32,184 nucleotides of DNA from VFMC01 sp044238435 (GCA_044238435.1 JBIIDH010000036.1:1-32184); one strand, 5' to 3'; shown: positions 15,664 to 23,840, counted from the stretch's first letter. Notes: generated by a model not told the origin, from the letters alone. A program made the numbers and translations.

Positions 15664-16608
15664 TCAGTCGTCGAAGCCCTGGCTGCCGTCGTCGGCCAAC
15701 GCGGCGAGGTGATCGGTGCCCTCGGTGCAGTCGGCCAGCAGGGGGCACCAGCGGCACGAGTAGCTCGGTCGCTTCACCGGCGTGCGCTCGCCGTTCACCA
15801 GCTCGGCGTGTCGTGCCACGGCACCGAGCGCCCGGTCGAGGGCTGAGTCGAGGATGCCCTCGGTGACCTGCTCCACCTCCGCCTCGGCGTAGTCGAAGTA
15901 ATAGGTGACGAGCTTGCGGGGTGGCACCGAGCGCTGCAACGTCTCGACGAGTGCGTAGAACCGCAGGTCGAGCCGGTGCTGGGGTGAGCGCGAGCCGGTC
16001 TTGAAGTCGACGATCAGCCGCTTGCTGACGGTGCCCTCGGGCTTGCCGATCACCAGGTCGGCGCGGCCGCTCAGTTCGATGCACTGGCTGGCCCGCCACT
16101 TGCCGGCGGCCTCGGTGATCGGTTCGGCCCGCATGTCGATGGGCGGGAAGTCCTGCACGAACCGGGTGAACCGTTCGACGGCGTAGCCGCGCAGTTCGGC
16201 GAGATCGGCCTCGCCGAGGCGGGCCAGCCAGTCGCCGAGCGAGTTCGGTTGGCCGGCCAGCCTGGCGATCGCCTCGTCGACCACCAAGGCCGGCACCGGT
16301 TCGCCGCGCCAGTTCACGAACAGTTCGACGGCCTTGTGGGTGATGGAGCCTCGGGCATTGGAGGTGGTCCACTCGAATGGATCGGGCGCGAGGTGCAACG
16401 CCTCGCAGCCGAGGGCACGGGTGACGAAGTGCTTGCTCACCCACAACTTCTCGCCGCCGAGAGCGGCCGAGAGCTCGGCAAATCCCTCGCGCGCCCGTGA
16501 GACGAGTTCGTCGACGAAGGCGGGCGAGAACACCAGCGGCTCGGCATCGCGGCGCATCTGCTCGACCAGCCGTTGCTGGGTGGGGGTGAGGGCGCGTGGG
16601 CTCTCCAT
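15664..16608 (-). CDS. RecB/Cas4-like PD-(D/E)XK nuclease with probable 4Fe-4S cluster
   Basis: The 314-residue protein shows the RecB-family nuclease pattern: H91 in GSITHKAVELF, Asp in LSGRADLVIGKPEG, and the core VDFKTGS followed by LDLRFYAL (motif with the conserved Tyr). Four cysteines fit the iron-sulphur staple of AddB and Cas4: C68 near the N-terminus and C285, C288 and C294 in SCRWCPLLADC. It should cut DNA ends exonucleolytically. The start MESPRALTPTQQ at 16608 is chosen because upstream residues look non-coding. No cas or helicase gene lies near, so it is a stand-alone nuclease here, divergent from a small hypothetical gene. Confidence 0.85.
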   Translation of the reverse strand: MESPRALTPTQQRLVEQMRRDAEPLVFSPAFVDELVSRAREGFAELSAALGGEKLWVSKHFVTRALGCEALHLAPDPFEWTTSNARGSITHKAVELFVNWRGEPVPALVVDEAIARLAGQPNSLGDWLARLGEADLAELRGYAVERFTRFVQDFPPIDMRAEPITEAAGKWRASQCIELSGRADLVIGKPEGTVSKRLIVDFKTGSRSPQHRLDLRFYALVETLQRSVPPRKLVTYYFDYAEAEVEQVTEGILDSALDRALGAVARHAELVNGERTPVKRPSYSCRWCPLLADCTEGTDHLAALADDGSQGFDD

Positions 16609-16647
16609 CGACGAAACCCTGCCACACCCCGCTGGCACGATGCAGCC

Positions 16648-16992
16648 ATGAAGTCCCCGTCGTCGCCTGGCACCACCGTCGAGTTCTCCCACGCCGCACG
16701 CATGCTGGCGCGTGAGGCCCGCCGGCGTCGGCTGGTGGCCCCCAGCTTCCGCTGCCCGCCGCGGGTGGTGGGCGTGCAGCGCACGGTGCGGCGTCACGCA
16801 GGTGGTGTGGTGGTGGCGGTGCAGTTGCGCGACCGGCCGTGGGTGGCGGTGGTGGCCGACATGATCGAAGGGGTCATCGTCGCCAACCGGCTCACCCCGC
16901 CCGACTCCGATCGATTGCGCACCGACCTGTGGGAGGCCATCGGCCTCGAGTGGCCCGATGCGCTGGGCGCGCCCAGCGCCAAGGTGGCCTGA
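16648..16992 (+). CDS. Small basic hypothetical protein
   Basis: I do not recognise this 114-residue protein. It starts MKSPSSPGTTVEFSHAARMLAREARRRRL, carries PSFRCPPRVVGVQRTVRR and a beta-rich stretch (GVVVAVQLRDRPWVAVVADMIEG), and ends with an acidic helix containing DRLRTDLWEAIGLEW. Codon use looks real. ATG 16648 lies 39 bases from the divergent nuclease start; CACGAT ends six bases before it, a weak version of the leaderless -10 pattern. Sharing a promoter region with the RecB-like nuclease suggests, but does not show, a shared role. Confidence 0.65.
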   Translation: MKSPSSPGTTVEFSHAARMLAREARRRRLVAPSFRCPPRVVGVQRTVRRHAGGVVVAVQLRDRPWVAVVADMIEGVIVANRLTPPDSDRLRTDLWEAIGLEWPDALGAPSAKVA

Positions 16993-17011
16993 ACCCTCGG
17001 CCCGAGCGTGC

Positions 17012-19000
17012 TCAGGTGGGCACGTAGATGAGCACGAGCAGGGTGCGGTCCGGATTCACCAGACCGGCCAACGGACTCATCTCGGGTGCAGCCAGATCGT
17101 CGGGACCGAGGGCGAGGATGGCGAACGTCTCACCGCCCAGGCTGTAGATCGCCTGGGTGAAGCCCGCAGGTGTCTGTCGCTGGATCAGGGTGAACCCCGC
17201 GGTCGTGAGGGTGTCGTCGTAGGCGTCGAGCGCGGAGTCGACGTCGAGTTCGGTGTCGCGCACCTCGCCGAAGGCGATCGAGGGGCCGAGACCCAGTGCA
17301 CCCAGCAATGCCGGCGAGTCGATCGGGTCGCTCACTCCCTCGGGCGTCACGATCGTGTCCCACCACTCGGGTCGTTCCACCTCGGGGTCGGGGTCGCACC
17401 GAGTGCCTGCGTCGGGAAGCTCGAGTGAGGCGAGCACCGCCCCCTCCACCTCGTTCACGCACTGCGCCGCCAGCACGAAGCCGTGTCCCTCGCCGGTGTA
17501 GGTGACCAGGCGAGCGTTCGGTCCCATCGCTGCGGTCAACTCCTCCGCCCAGCGGATGGGGGTGGCCGGGTCGTTGGTGCCGCCCACCACCACCACCGGT
17601 GCGTCGCCAGTGAAGGCCACCTCGATGGGCTCGACGTTCGGCATGAGGGTGTCGCACGCTCCGGTGCCGTCGCCGGTGAGGTCGTCAACCGTCAGCAGGC
17701 CACCGAAGCGTGGTGCCAGCTCCTGCAGCCGGGCCAGCAGGGCTTCGGGGTCCTCCGGTGGTGTGTTCTCGAATCCGCTGGCACAGTCGATGATCGACTG
17801 CGACTGCTGCCGGGTGGAGTAGGTGCCGTCGGGGGCTCGCCCGATGTAGCCGTCGGCCAGCGTGAAGAGCGCCGTTGCGTCGCCTGCCTGCACGGTGCTG
17901 AACGCCAGCGCGAGCTGTGGCCACGTGGCACGGCTGTAGAGCGCGGCGATGGTGGCAGTACCCATCACCGCCTGGTTCGCCTGCCGGCCATCGGTGTGGG
18001 TGACGGGCGAGTCGTCGAGCTGGACCAGCAGCGCGTCCCACGCTGCACCGACGTCGCTGGAACTGAACGAGCATTCGTCGGGCGTGGTCTCGCACCATGT
18101 CGCCCAATCGTCGAAGGCCCCTTCGAAACCCACCAACTGGGTGCTGTACTGCTGTTCCACCGTGTCGCCCTCCGGTGCATACGCAGAGTCGAGCACCATC
18201 GCGCGAACCCGGTCGGGGAACAACGTGGCGTACACACCGCCGAGGTAGGTGCCGTACGAGATGCCCAGGTAGCTGATCTGTTCGTCGCCCATGGCGGCAC
18301 GGATGGAGTCCATGTCGCGGGCGGTGTTGTCGGTGGAGTAGAGGCGCAGGCTGTCGCCGAACTTGGTGGTGCATCCCGTGGCGAATGCGGTGGACGATGC
18401 GTCGAGTGCCGCCTGCTCCTCGGGGGTGTCAGGGGTGGGGTCGAGATAGGCGGTGGCGTCGAGTTCGGCGTCGGTGAGGCATCGCAGGCCGCCGGAACGG
18501 TCGACGCCGCGAGGGTCGAAGCCGACGATGTCGAACCCTTCGAGGCCGAGGGTGAGCTGGATCGTGCTGCCTGCGTTGGCGACGAAGTCGAACCCTGAAC
18601 CACCCGGTCCGCCGGGGTTGGTGAGCACGGCACCGACCCGCGTGCCACTGGCGGGCACCCGGATGAGGGCGAGGTCGACCGTGTCGCCCTCAGGGTCGGT
18701 GTAGTCGAGCGGGACCGTGAGTGTGGTGCATTCGAGCGACGGGTCGAGCGCGCTCGGGTCGTCGCAGGCCTCCCACGCCAGGCTCGACTCCGGTTCGGCG
18801 GGTGCGCTGGTAGCGGTGGCCTCAGCCGTGGTGGCCGGCGCGTCGGTGGACGACGCAGCGCTGGTGGCGGCCGAACTGCCCGTGTTCGGGTCGCCGTCGG
18901 ACGACGAGCACGACGCGACCAGCGTCGTCGCTGCGACGAGCGCCGCAACCCTCCTCACCAGCGCCGACGAACCGATCGAGGATGCTCCCGCATTGAACAT
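17012..19000 (-). CDS. TAP-like alpha/beta-hydrolase lipoprotein, copy 1
   Basis: This 662-residue exported hydrolase resembles the tripeptidyl aminopeptidase (SlpD/TAP-like) family, which removes short peptides from N-termini outside the cell. A signal peptide ends in the lipobox LVASC, then a Ser/Thr/Ala-rich linker of about 40 residues. The hydrolase core has LTNPGGPGGSGFDF (oxyanion loop), S248 in GISYGTY, and the C-terminal GGTNDPATPIRWAEEL and GEGHGF holding the Asp and His. ATG 19000 is supported by TAGCCT ending six bases upstream; GTG 18958 is an alternative. A paralogue lies directly upstream. Confidence 0.9.
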   Translation of the reverse strand: MFNAGASSIGSSALVRRVAALVAATTLVASCSSSDGDPNTGSSAATSAASSTDAPATTAEATATSAPAEPESSLAWEACDDPSALDPSLECTTLTVPLDYTDPEGDTVDLALIRVPASGTRVGAVLTNPGGPGGSGFDFVANAGSTIQLTLGLEGFDIVGFDPRGVDRSGGLRCLTDAELDATAYLDPTPDTPEEQAALDASSTAFATGCTTKFGDSLRLYSTDNTARDMDSIRAAMGDEQISYLGISYGTYLGGVYATLFPDRVRAMVLDSAYAPEGDTVEQQYSTQLVGFEGAFDDWATWCETTPDECSFSSSDVGAAWDALLVQLDDSPVTHTDGRQANQAVMGTATIAALYSRATWPQLALAFSTVQAGDATALFTLADGYIGRAPDGTYSTRQQSQSIIDCASGFENTPPEDPEALLARLQELAPRFGGLLTVDDLTGDGTGACDTLMPNVEPIEVAFTGDAPVVVVGGTNDPATPIRWAEELTAAMGPNARLVTYTGEGHGFVLAAQCVNEVEGAVLASLELPDAGTRCDPDPEVERPEWWDTIVTPEGVSDPIDSPALLGALGLGPSIAFGEVRDTELDVDSALDAYDDTLTTAGFTLIQRQTPAGFTQAIYSLGGETFAILALGPDDLAAPEMSPLAGLVNPDRTLLVLIYVPT

Positions 19001-19006
19001 GACAGG

Positions 19007-19012
19007 AGGCTA
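19007..19012 (-). promoter_or_regulatory. Probable -10 box (TAGCCT) of a leaderless promoter
   Basis: On the minus strand TAGCCT ends six bases before the ATG at 19000. The sequence before the ATG (CCTCC) is the wrong sense for a ribosome site, which favours leaderless translation. Confidence 0.5.
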
Positions 19013-19045
19013 CCGACGGAGGAAATTGATCACATCCGGGGTGTG

Positions 19046-20941
19046 CTACGACGGGAAATAGAGTTGCACGATCAGCGTCATTCCTGGTGCGACCACCTCG
19101 GAGAGCCCGGCGAGGTCGGGGCTGTCGAGGTCGGAGGGCTCGATGACGATGATGCTCACCACGTCGTCGCCGACTGCGTAGACCGACTGATCGATCCCGT
19201 CGAACGGTTGTTGGCGATCCAAGAGATCGTTACCGGCGCCCTGCATGGCCGCATCGAACGCGTCCATCGTGGCCTGTGCAGCGAGTGAGGTGTAGGCGAT
19301 CTGGGCGTACGCGAACGAGGGCGGGATCCCCAACGTTCCGAGCACCGCCGGGTCGCTGCGCCACGGGCTCACGCCGTCGGGGAGCGGCAGGCCGTCCCAC
19401 CAGACGGGGCGCTCGATGTCGGGGTCGGGGTCGCACGAGGTCCCGTCGGTCGGCAGCTTGAGACGCACGAGCACGGTTGCCTCGATCTCGGTGACGCATC
19501 GCGAGATGAGGACGAAGCCATGTCCTTCGCCCGTGTACCTGACGAGGCGGGCGTTGTCGCCCATCGACGCCGTCATCTCCTCGGCCCAGCGGATGGGGGT
19601 GGCCGGGTCGTTCTCGCCACCCACCACCAGGATCGGGGCGTCACCGGTGTAGGCGATCTCCTTGGCCTCGGCGCCTGGTGTGAGGGTGCTGCACCCGTCG
19701 TCACCGGAGAAGTCGTCGGCGGTGATCTCGCCCCCGAACCGGGGTGCCTTCTCGCGGAGTTCCTCGGCCAGCGCCTCAGGGTCGTCGGGGGTGGGCGAGG
19801 TGAACCCACTGGCGCAGCTGATGATGGCGAACGACTGTTGCTCGGTTGAGTAGGTGCCGTCGGGACTGCGGCCCATGTAGCCGTCGGCCAGTTCGAACAA
19901 TCCGGCCGGGTCGCCCTGGGTGGTCCGTTCGAGCGCAGTGGCGAGCACCGGCCAGGTCGACTCGCTGTACAGCGCAGCGGTGGTGGCGGTGTCCATCACG
20001 GCCTGGTTGGCCAGTCGACCATCGCCGTTCTCGACCGGTTCGGTGTCGAGGTCGGCGTAGAGCTGGTCCCAAGCTGCCCCCACGTCGTCGGTGGAGAAGG
20101 TGCACTCGTCGGGGGTGCCCTCGCACCAGGCCGCCCAGTTGTCGAACGCCTCCTCGAAGCCCACCAACTGGGTGCTGTAGTTCTCCTCCACGGTGTCGCC
20201 GACAGGATCGAAGGCTGCGTCCAGCACCATCGCCCGCACCTGACCGGGGAACATCGTGGCGTACACACCGCCGAGGTAGGTGCCGTACGAGATGCCGAGG
20301 TAACTGATCTGGCTGTCGCCAAGTGCTGCGCGGATGGCATCCATGTCGCGGGCCGTGTTCTCGGTGGAGTAGTGGCGCAGCGTGTCGCCGTAGGTCTCGA
20401 GACAGGCGCTCTCGAACTCGGCGGATGCATCGAGCAGTTCCTGCTCGGCCGGAGTGTCGGGGGTGTAGTCGAGGTACACCGAGGCATCGACCTCGGCATC
20501 GGAGAGGCAGCGCAGGCCGCCGGATCGGTCGACGCCGCGTGGGTCGAAACCGATGATGTCGAACTCGTCGAGGCCCATCTCGTCGCGCAGCACTGTGCCG
20601 CTGTAGGCGACGAAGTCGAAGCCCGAGGAACCCGGTCCCCCGGGGTTGATGAGCAACGCCCCGTCGCGCGAGCGAGAAGCAGGCACCCTGACCAACGCCA
20701 GGTCGATGGTGTCGCCGTCGGGTTCGGCGTAGTCGAGCGGCACGGTGAGGGTGGCGCACTCCAACTCGTCCTCGGTGACGGCGGGGTCGTCGCACGACTC
20801 CCACGACAGCGTCGACGGTTGTGCCTCGGGCGCCGAGCGTGACTGCCGGACGGAGACCGCAGGCCCGTCGTTCGAGCACGCGGCGGCGAGCAGGGCGAGC
20901 AGCGTCGTCGCCACGACCCAGCGCAGTCTCGCCCCGGTCAT
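19046..20941 (-). CDS. TAP-like alpha/beta-hydrolase lipoprotein, copy 2
   Basis: This 631-residue protein closely matches copy 1 along most of its length. The signal peptide ends in the lipobox LLAAAC. The core shows LINPGGPGSSGFDF, S218 in GISYGTY, GGENDPATPIRWAEEM and GEGHGF. ATG 20941 has a GAGGCGGCGAG ribosome-site-like stretch upstream. The linker after the lipobox cysteine is shorter than in copy 1. The 45-base gap between the copies holds the copy 1 start signal, so the pair may be transcribed together or separately. Extracellular peptide or ester cleavage is the family role; the substrate is unknown. Confidence 0.9.
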   Translation of the reverse strand: MTGARLRWVVATTLLALLAAACSNDGPAVSVRQSRSAPEAQPSTLSWESCDDPAVTEDELECATLTVPLDYAEPDGDTIDLALVRVPASRSRDGALLINPGGPGSSGFDFVAYSGTVLRDEMGLDEFDIIGFDPRGVDRSGGLRCLSDAEVDASVYLDYTPDTPAEQELLDASAEFESACLETYGDTLRHYSTENTARDMDAIRAALGDSQISYLGISYGTYLGGVYATMFPGQVRAMVLDAAFDPVGDTVEENYSTQLVGFEEAFDNWAAWCEGTPDECTFSTDDVGAAWDQLYADLDTEPVENGDGRLANQAVMDTATTAALYSESTWPVLATALERTTQGDPAGLFELADGYMGRSPDGTYSTEQQSFAIISCASGFTSPTPDDPEALAEELREKAPRFGGEITADDFSGDDGCSTLTPGAEAKEIAYTGDAPILVVGGENDPATPIRWAEEMTASMGDNARLVRYTGEGHGFVLISRCVTEIEATVLVRLKLPTDGTSCDPDPDIERPVWWDGLPLPDGVSPWRSDPAVLGTLGIPPSFAYAQIAYTSLAAQATMDAFDAAMQGAGNDLLDRQQPFDGIDQSVYAVGDDVVSIIVIEPSDLDSPDLAGLSEVVAPGMTLIVQLYFPS

Positions 20942-21019
20942 CGACTCGCCGCCTCGGGTCGCATCGGGGCAGCGTACCCGCGGCCCGGTGGGACGCAGCC
21001 GGGTAGCCTCCCGATGCAT

Positions 21020-21103
21020 GCCCGGGTGGCGGAATTGGCAGACGCGGGGGGCTTAAACCCCCCTTCCCGCAAGGGAGTGTGGGTTCGAACCCCACCCCGG
21101 GCA
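21020..21103 (+). tRNA. tRNA-Leu (anticodon UAA)
   Basis: A complete class II tRNA folds by eye: acceptor GCCCGGG/CCCGGGC, D stem GCG/CGC, anticodon stem GGGGG/CCCCC with loop CTTAAAC (anticodon TAA at 21054-21056), a long variable arm TCCC-GCAA-GGGA, and T arm GTGGG/CCCAC with TTCGAAC. CCA is not encoded (ACC is followed by G). Its 3' part doubles as the attachment site of the element that follows. Confidence 0.97.
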
Positions 21104-21105
21104 CC
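21052..21105 (+). repeat. attL: 54-base direct repeat at the tRNA 3' end
   Basis: The sequence from the anticodon loop (CTTAAACC) through the T arm to GGGCACC is identical to 31055-31108. The flanking bases differ on both sides (G versus A before, G versus T after), which sets the limits. Insertion leaves a whole tRNA at this side. Confidence 0.93.
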
Positions 21106-21132
21106 GCCTCTGAGCTGGGATGATGAGCTTGT

Positions 21133-21147
21133 CGGTGAGCCTCACCG
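21133..21147. promoter_or_regulatory. Short perfect palindrome between attL and the arm sites
   Basis: CGGTGAG and CTCACCG flank one central C. Its place between attL and the integrase suggests a protein-binding site or a weak terminator behind the tRNA. A perfect DnaA-box 9-mer (TGTGGATAA, 21150-21158) follows at once, but a single copy means little. Confidence 0.35.
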
Positions 21148-21175
21148 TCTGTGGATAACTGCCTCGAGCGGCGAT

Positions 21176-21195
21176 TCCTGCACAAATCCTGCACA
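21176..21195 (+). repeat. Left arm-type site: two TCCTGCACA repeats, 11 bases apart
   Basis: TCCTGCACA occurs at 21176-21184 and 21187-21195, one helical turn apart, just before the integrase gene. The same pair, with one base changed in the second unit, lies in the same direction near the right border. This is how lambda-type integrases bind arm DNA. Confidence 0.65.
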
Positions 21196-21204
21196 GAATT
21201 TCGA

Positions 21205-21210
21205 TAGCGT
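21205..21210 (+). promoter_or_regulatory. Probable -10 box (TAGCGT) of the integrase promoter
   Basis: TAGCGT ends six bases before the integrase ATG at 21217. The arm repeats at 21176-21195 would overlap the upstream promoter region, so the integrase could repress its own gene when bound. Confidence 0.5.
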
Positions 21211-21216
21211 GCCGGC

Positions 21217-22347
21217 ATGGCGAGGGGTTCCGTGCGGCGGCACGACAACGGATGGGGCTATCGGGTCGACCTCGGCCCCGACCCGGCGACGGGCAAGCGA
21301 CGGCAGGTGTCGAAGCAGGGCTTCCGCACCAAACGCGAGGCCGAGCAGGCGGCCCAGGCCGTGCTGAAGGCCGCCGCCGAAGGAGCGGTCACCAACCGGA
21401 CCCATCGCACGGTGGGGGAGTATCTCGACGAGTGGTTGCAGATGCAACAGCCGCGACTCCGCGCTACGACGCACCACAGCTACGCGATGGCGGTCAACCG
21501 GATCAAGAGCGGGCTCGGGTCGGCCAAGCTGCAGTCGCTGACGCCGTTGCAGGTCGAGCGCTTCTACCGCGAGCTCACGTCGGCCCGTCTGGGCCGCGAC
21601 TACTCGCCCAAGACGATCCGCAATACGCACACCGTGCTCCGCAAGGCGCTGGCCGACGCCGAGCGGCTCGAGCTCGTGATCCGCAATGCTGCAGCGGCGG
21701 CACGGCCGCCGGCCATCGACCACATCGATCGTGTGACGTGGAGCAGTGAGGAGCTCGGCGAGTTCCTCGAGTCGGTGCGCGACGATCGTCTGTATCCGGT
21801 GTTCGTGGTGCTCGCCACCACCGGCATGCGTCGAGGCGAGGTGCTCGGGCTGCGGTGGCGTGACGTCGACTTCGATGCTGGCGATCTGGCGATCGCCAAC
21901 ACGCGGACGCCGGTCAAGTCCGAGATCGTGACCGGTCCGCCCAAGACGGCCCGCAGCCGTCGCCAGGTGTTCCTCGACGAGTGGACGCTCGACGTGTTGC
22001 GAGCTCAGCGCCGGAGCCAAGCCGCCGACCGTCTCGCCGCGGGGCCGGCTTGGAACGCCGACGAGGACTACGTGTTCACTGACGAAGTCGGCGTGCCGGT
22101 GAATCCCAACAGCGTGAGCAAGCGGTTCGACACGATCGTGCGGAAGTCGGGCCTGCCCCGCATCCGCCTGCACGACCTGCGCCACACCTACGCAACGGTG
22201 GCGCTGAAGGCGGGAGTCCATCCGAAGGTCGTCAGCGAACGACTCGGTCACGCCACCGTGGGCATCACGCTCGACCTGTACTCGCACGTGACCCCATCGA
22301 TCGCACGTGATGCGGCCGATGTGGTCGCATCGAAGATCCGCCGCTGA
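21217..22347 (+). CDS. Tyrosine recombinase (site-specific integrase)
   Basis: This 376-residue enzyme should insert and excise the element at tRNA-Leu. The N-terminal AP2-like arm-binding part (GSVRRHDNGWGYRVDLGPDPATGKRRQ, residues 4-30) and the SAM-like core-binding domain (about 65-165) precede the catalytic domain. Catalytic residues are R205 in TGMRRGE, a Lys near 243, H319 and R322 in HDLRHTY, H345 in RLGHATV and nucleophile Y355 in DLYSHV. All are intact, so the enzyme may be active. ATG 21217 follows a leaderless-type promoter. Its 3' end lies 11 bases from the convergent xis-like gene. Confidence 0.95.
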   Translation: MARGSVRRHDNGWGYRVDLGPDPATGKRRQVSKQGFRTKREAEQAAQAVLKAAAEGAVTNRTHRTVGEYLDEWLQMQQPRLRATTHHSYAMAVNRIKSGLGSAKLQSLTPLQVERFYRELTSARLGRDYSPKTIRNTHTVLRKALADAERLELVIRNAAAAARPPAIDHIDRVTWSSEELGEFLESVRDDRLYPVFVVLATTGMRRGEVLGLRWRDVDFDAGDLAIANTRTPVKSEIVTGPPKTARSRRQVFLDEWTLDVLRAQRRSQAADRLAAGPAWNADEDYVFTDEVGVPVNPNSVSKRFDTIVRKSGLPRIRLHDLRHTYATVALKAGVHPKVVSERLGHATVGITLDLYSHVTPSIARDAADVVASKIRR

Positions 22348-22358
22348 GCCCACCCCGG

Positions 22359-22541
22359 TCACGGAGCGAGCATCGCCTCGAGTGCAGCCGCCGGCACGAC
22401 GAGCCGGCCCCGCAGCTTGAGCACCGGCAGTACGCCCGCCTTCGCGCACTCGTAGGCCGTCGTGCGCGAGATCCCGAGGATCTCCGCCGTCTCGGTGATC
22501 GTGTATGTCCGCCGCACCGCGGGCGCCGTCTCCTGTTGCAT
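22359..22541 (-). CDS. Excisionase-like helix-turn-helix protein
   Basis: This 60-residue protein has the MerR/excisionase winged helix: YTITETAEILGISRTTAYECAKAG, then VLPVLKLRGRLVVPAAALEAML. Proteins of this type act as recombination directionality factors next to integrases. The longer open frame to 22643 is rejected because GGAGCGA lies just before ATG 22541 and the fold starts there. It points at the integrase (convergent). A transcriptional repressor role is also possible. Confidence 0.8.
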   Translation of the reverse strand: MQQETAPAVRRTYTITETAEILGISRTTAYECAKAGVLPVLKLRGRLVVPAAALEAMLAP

Positions 22542-22956
22542 CGTTCGCTCCGTTCGGTTCTCGTGTTCGTCGGCCCATCGAGTCACCGCTCCCGCCCGGC
22601 TGTCGTTGCCTCTGGCTCTCTCGCCCTCACGCGCCGTCGCCACGGTCGCACTCCTCTCCCGTACAACTGGACAGCGAGACTGCCTCGCGGTGAAAAGTCC
22701 CGAGCTCGGGCCGCGCCTCGTCGATCTGCGGGTCCCGATCTCGGTGTGTCGCCCCGGCCGTCGCCGACGCTCCCGGAACCCCTGCTCAGGCCGCTGCAGC
22801 GACCGTGCACCGCCACGGTGATTTTCTGTGAGGGATACAGACCCTTGGAGGAGCGAGTCGGGTGTGAACCTGTGGTCGATCGACCGGAGGTCGATCGAAG
22901 GTCTCGAGCATGGCGTCGTGAGGCGCTGTCAGGATCGGCTGGTGTAGGGGGAGTCG
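22542..22956. other. Gene-free stretch with a repeated GGTCGATCGA motif
   Basis: No convincing gene lies in these 415 bases. GGTCGATCGA occurs at 22874-22883 and 22889-22898, and the first copy lies in a 12-base palindrome, GGTCGATCGACC. The pair is 60-80 bases before the DJ-1-like start, a fitting place for an operator. The rest holds only chance open frames. Confidence 0.45.
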
Positions 22957-23566
22957 ATGACCGCGGCGGTGTTGCTGTACGACGGCTGCACGATCACCAA
23001 GGTGGCCGAGATCGCAACACGGCTGGCCCACTGGGACGTGCGGGTCGAGTTCGTGGCTCGGAAGGTTGAGGAGCTGCGTGACCAGTTGGGGTTGCGGATG
23101 CTGCCCGACAGGTCGCTCGACGACGTTGATCCGGCCGGTCTGAGCGTGGCGATCGTGCCGGGCGGCAACCCGGATTCGGGTAATCGAGGATCCGGTGGTG
23201 CTTGGCTGGCTGCGGCGAGCGAACGAGGCCGGGGTGCTCGTCGTGCGATCTGCGCCGCTGTGGCGCTCGCGGCGTCGGCCGGAGTTGCTGTGGGTCGTCG
23301 GATCACGCACAGCTACCGGTCGCCTTGGGCACCGCCCGAGCTCGTCGAGGCGGTCGGCCAACCTGTGGGCCGGTGCGATGGTGGACCAGGACCGCACGGT
23401 CGGGGTGGTGCGCGACGGAAACCTGATTTCAGCGTTGCCGAACTTCCCGGTCGACTTCGCGATGGAGACCTTGGTCACGCTCGGCCTGTACGACCGCTGT
23501 CGGGTAGAACTCCTCGCCGGGCACCTGAAGGGCGACTACGTCGAGGAGCTCTACCTCGACGGTTGA
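22957..23566 (+). pseudogene. DJ-1/PfpI-like gene broken by three frame changes
   Basis: Joining three frames recovers a DJ-1/PfpI (class I amidotransferase-like) protein. Frame 1 gives MTAAVLLYDGCTITKVAEIA to VAIVPGGNPDS. Frame 2 continues VIEDPVVLGWLRRANEAG. Frame 1 resumes as AICAAVALAASAGV and GRRITHSYRSPW. Frame 2 then ends NLWAGAMVDQDRTVGVVRDG to LYLDG. The switches lie near 23182, 23243 and 23365. The nucleophile Cys of AICA is kept. GGGGGAG before ATG 22957 shows it was once translated. Such proteins act as chaperone/hydrolases or as regulators. Sequencing error could explain one shift but hardly three. Confidence 0.75.
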
Positions 23567-23574
23567 AGGCGATG

Positions 23575-23666
23575 GTGTGAAGTTCACACGTCCGCCGACA
23601 CCGGCTGTGTTCATGGTGCGGTCGTCGACGCGCTGTTCACACCGTTGTTCACCGCGATGTTCACAC
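23575..23666. repeat. Iteron-like cluster of GTTCACAC repeats
   Basis: A 15-base palindrome (GTGTGAA-G-TTCACAC, 23575-23589) is followed by GTTCATGG at 23609 and three GTTCAC units at 23635, 23647 and 23659, exactly 12 bases apart. Two of the three read GTTCACAC in full. The cluster lies between two broken genes. It could be an operator array or a relic of a plasmid-type iteron origin. Confidence 0.55.
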
Positions 23667-23840
23667 GTCTGCCTTGGAACCTCGTCGGGCGCCGCAGCGC
23701 AAGGGCAGGCGGATGAGATGATCGCGCTCGGTTGCGCCTTGCGCGGCGTTGCTCGACCGGGCATCTAGCGCTACCCCGCTCCGTTCCGGTCGCCTCGCCG
23801 AACTACCGTGGTTCGCCACCCGCCGTGGGAGACTCTCCGA

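Noticed and set aside
21150..21158. Perfect DnaA-box 9-mer TGTGGATAA
   Set aside because: A single box without a cluster, AT-rich region or dnaA/dnaN neighbour is not evidence of an origin.
19776..21248. Minus-strand open frame of 490 codons across the tRNA and the second hydrolase
   Set aside because: It is Arg/His-rich, out of frame with the clear hydrolase, and runs antisense through the tRNA.
23635..23666. CRISPR-like array
   Set aside because: The 12-base period leaves no room for spacers, units are 8 bases and no cas gene is near.
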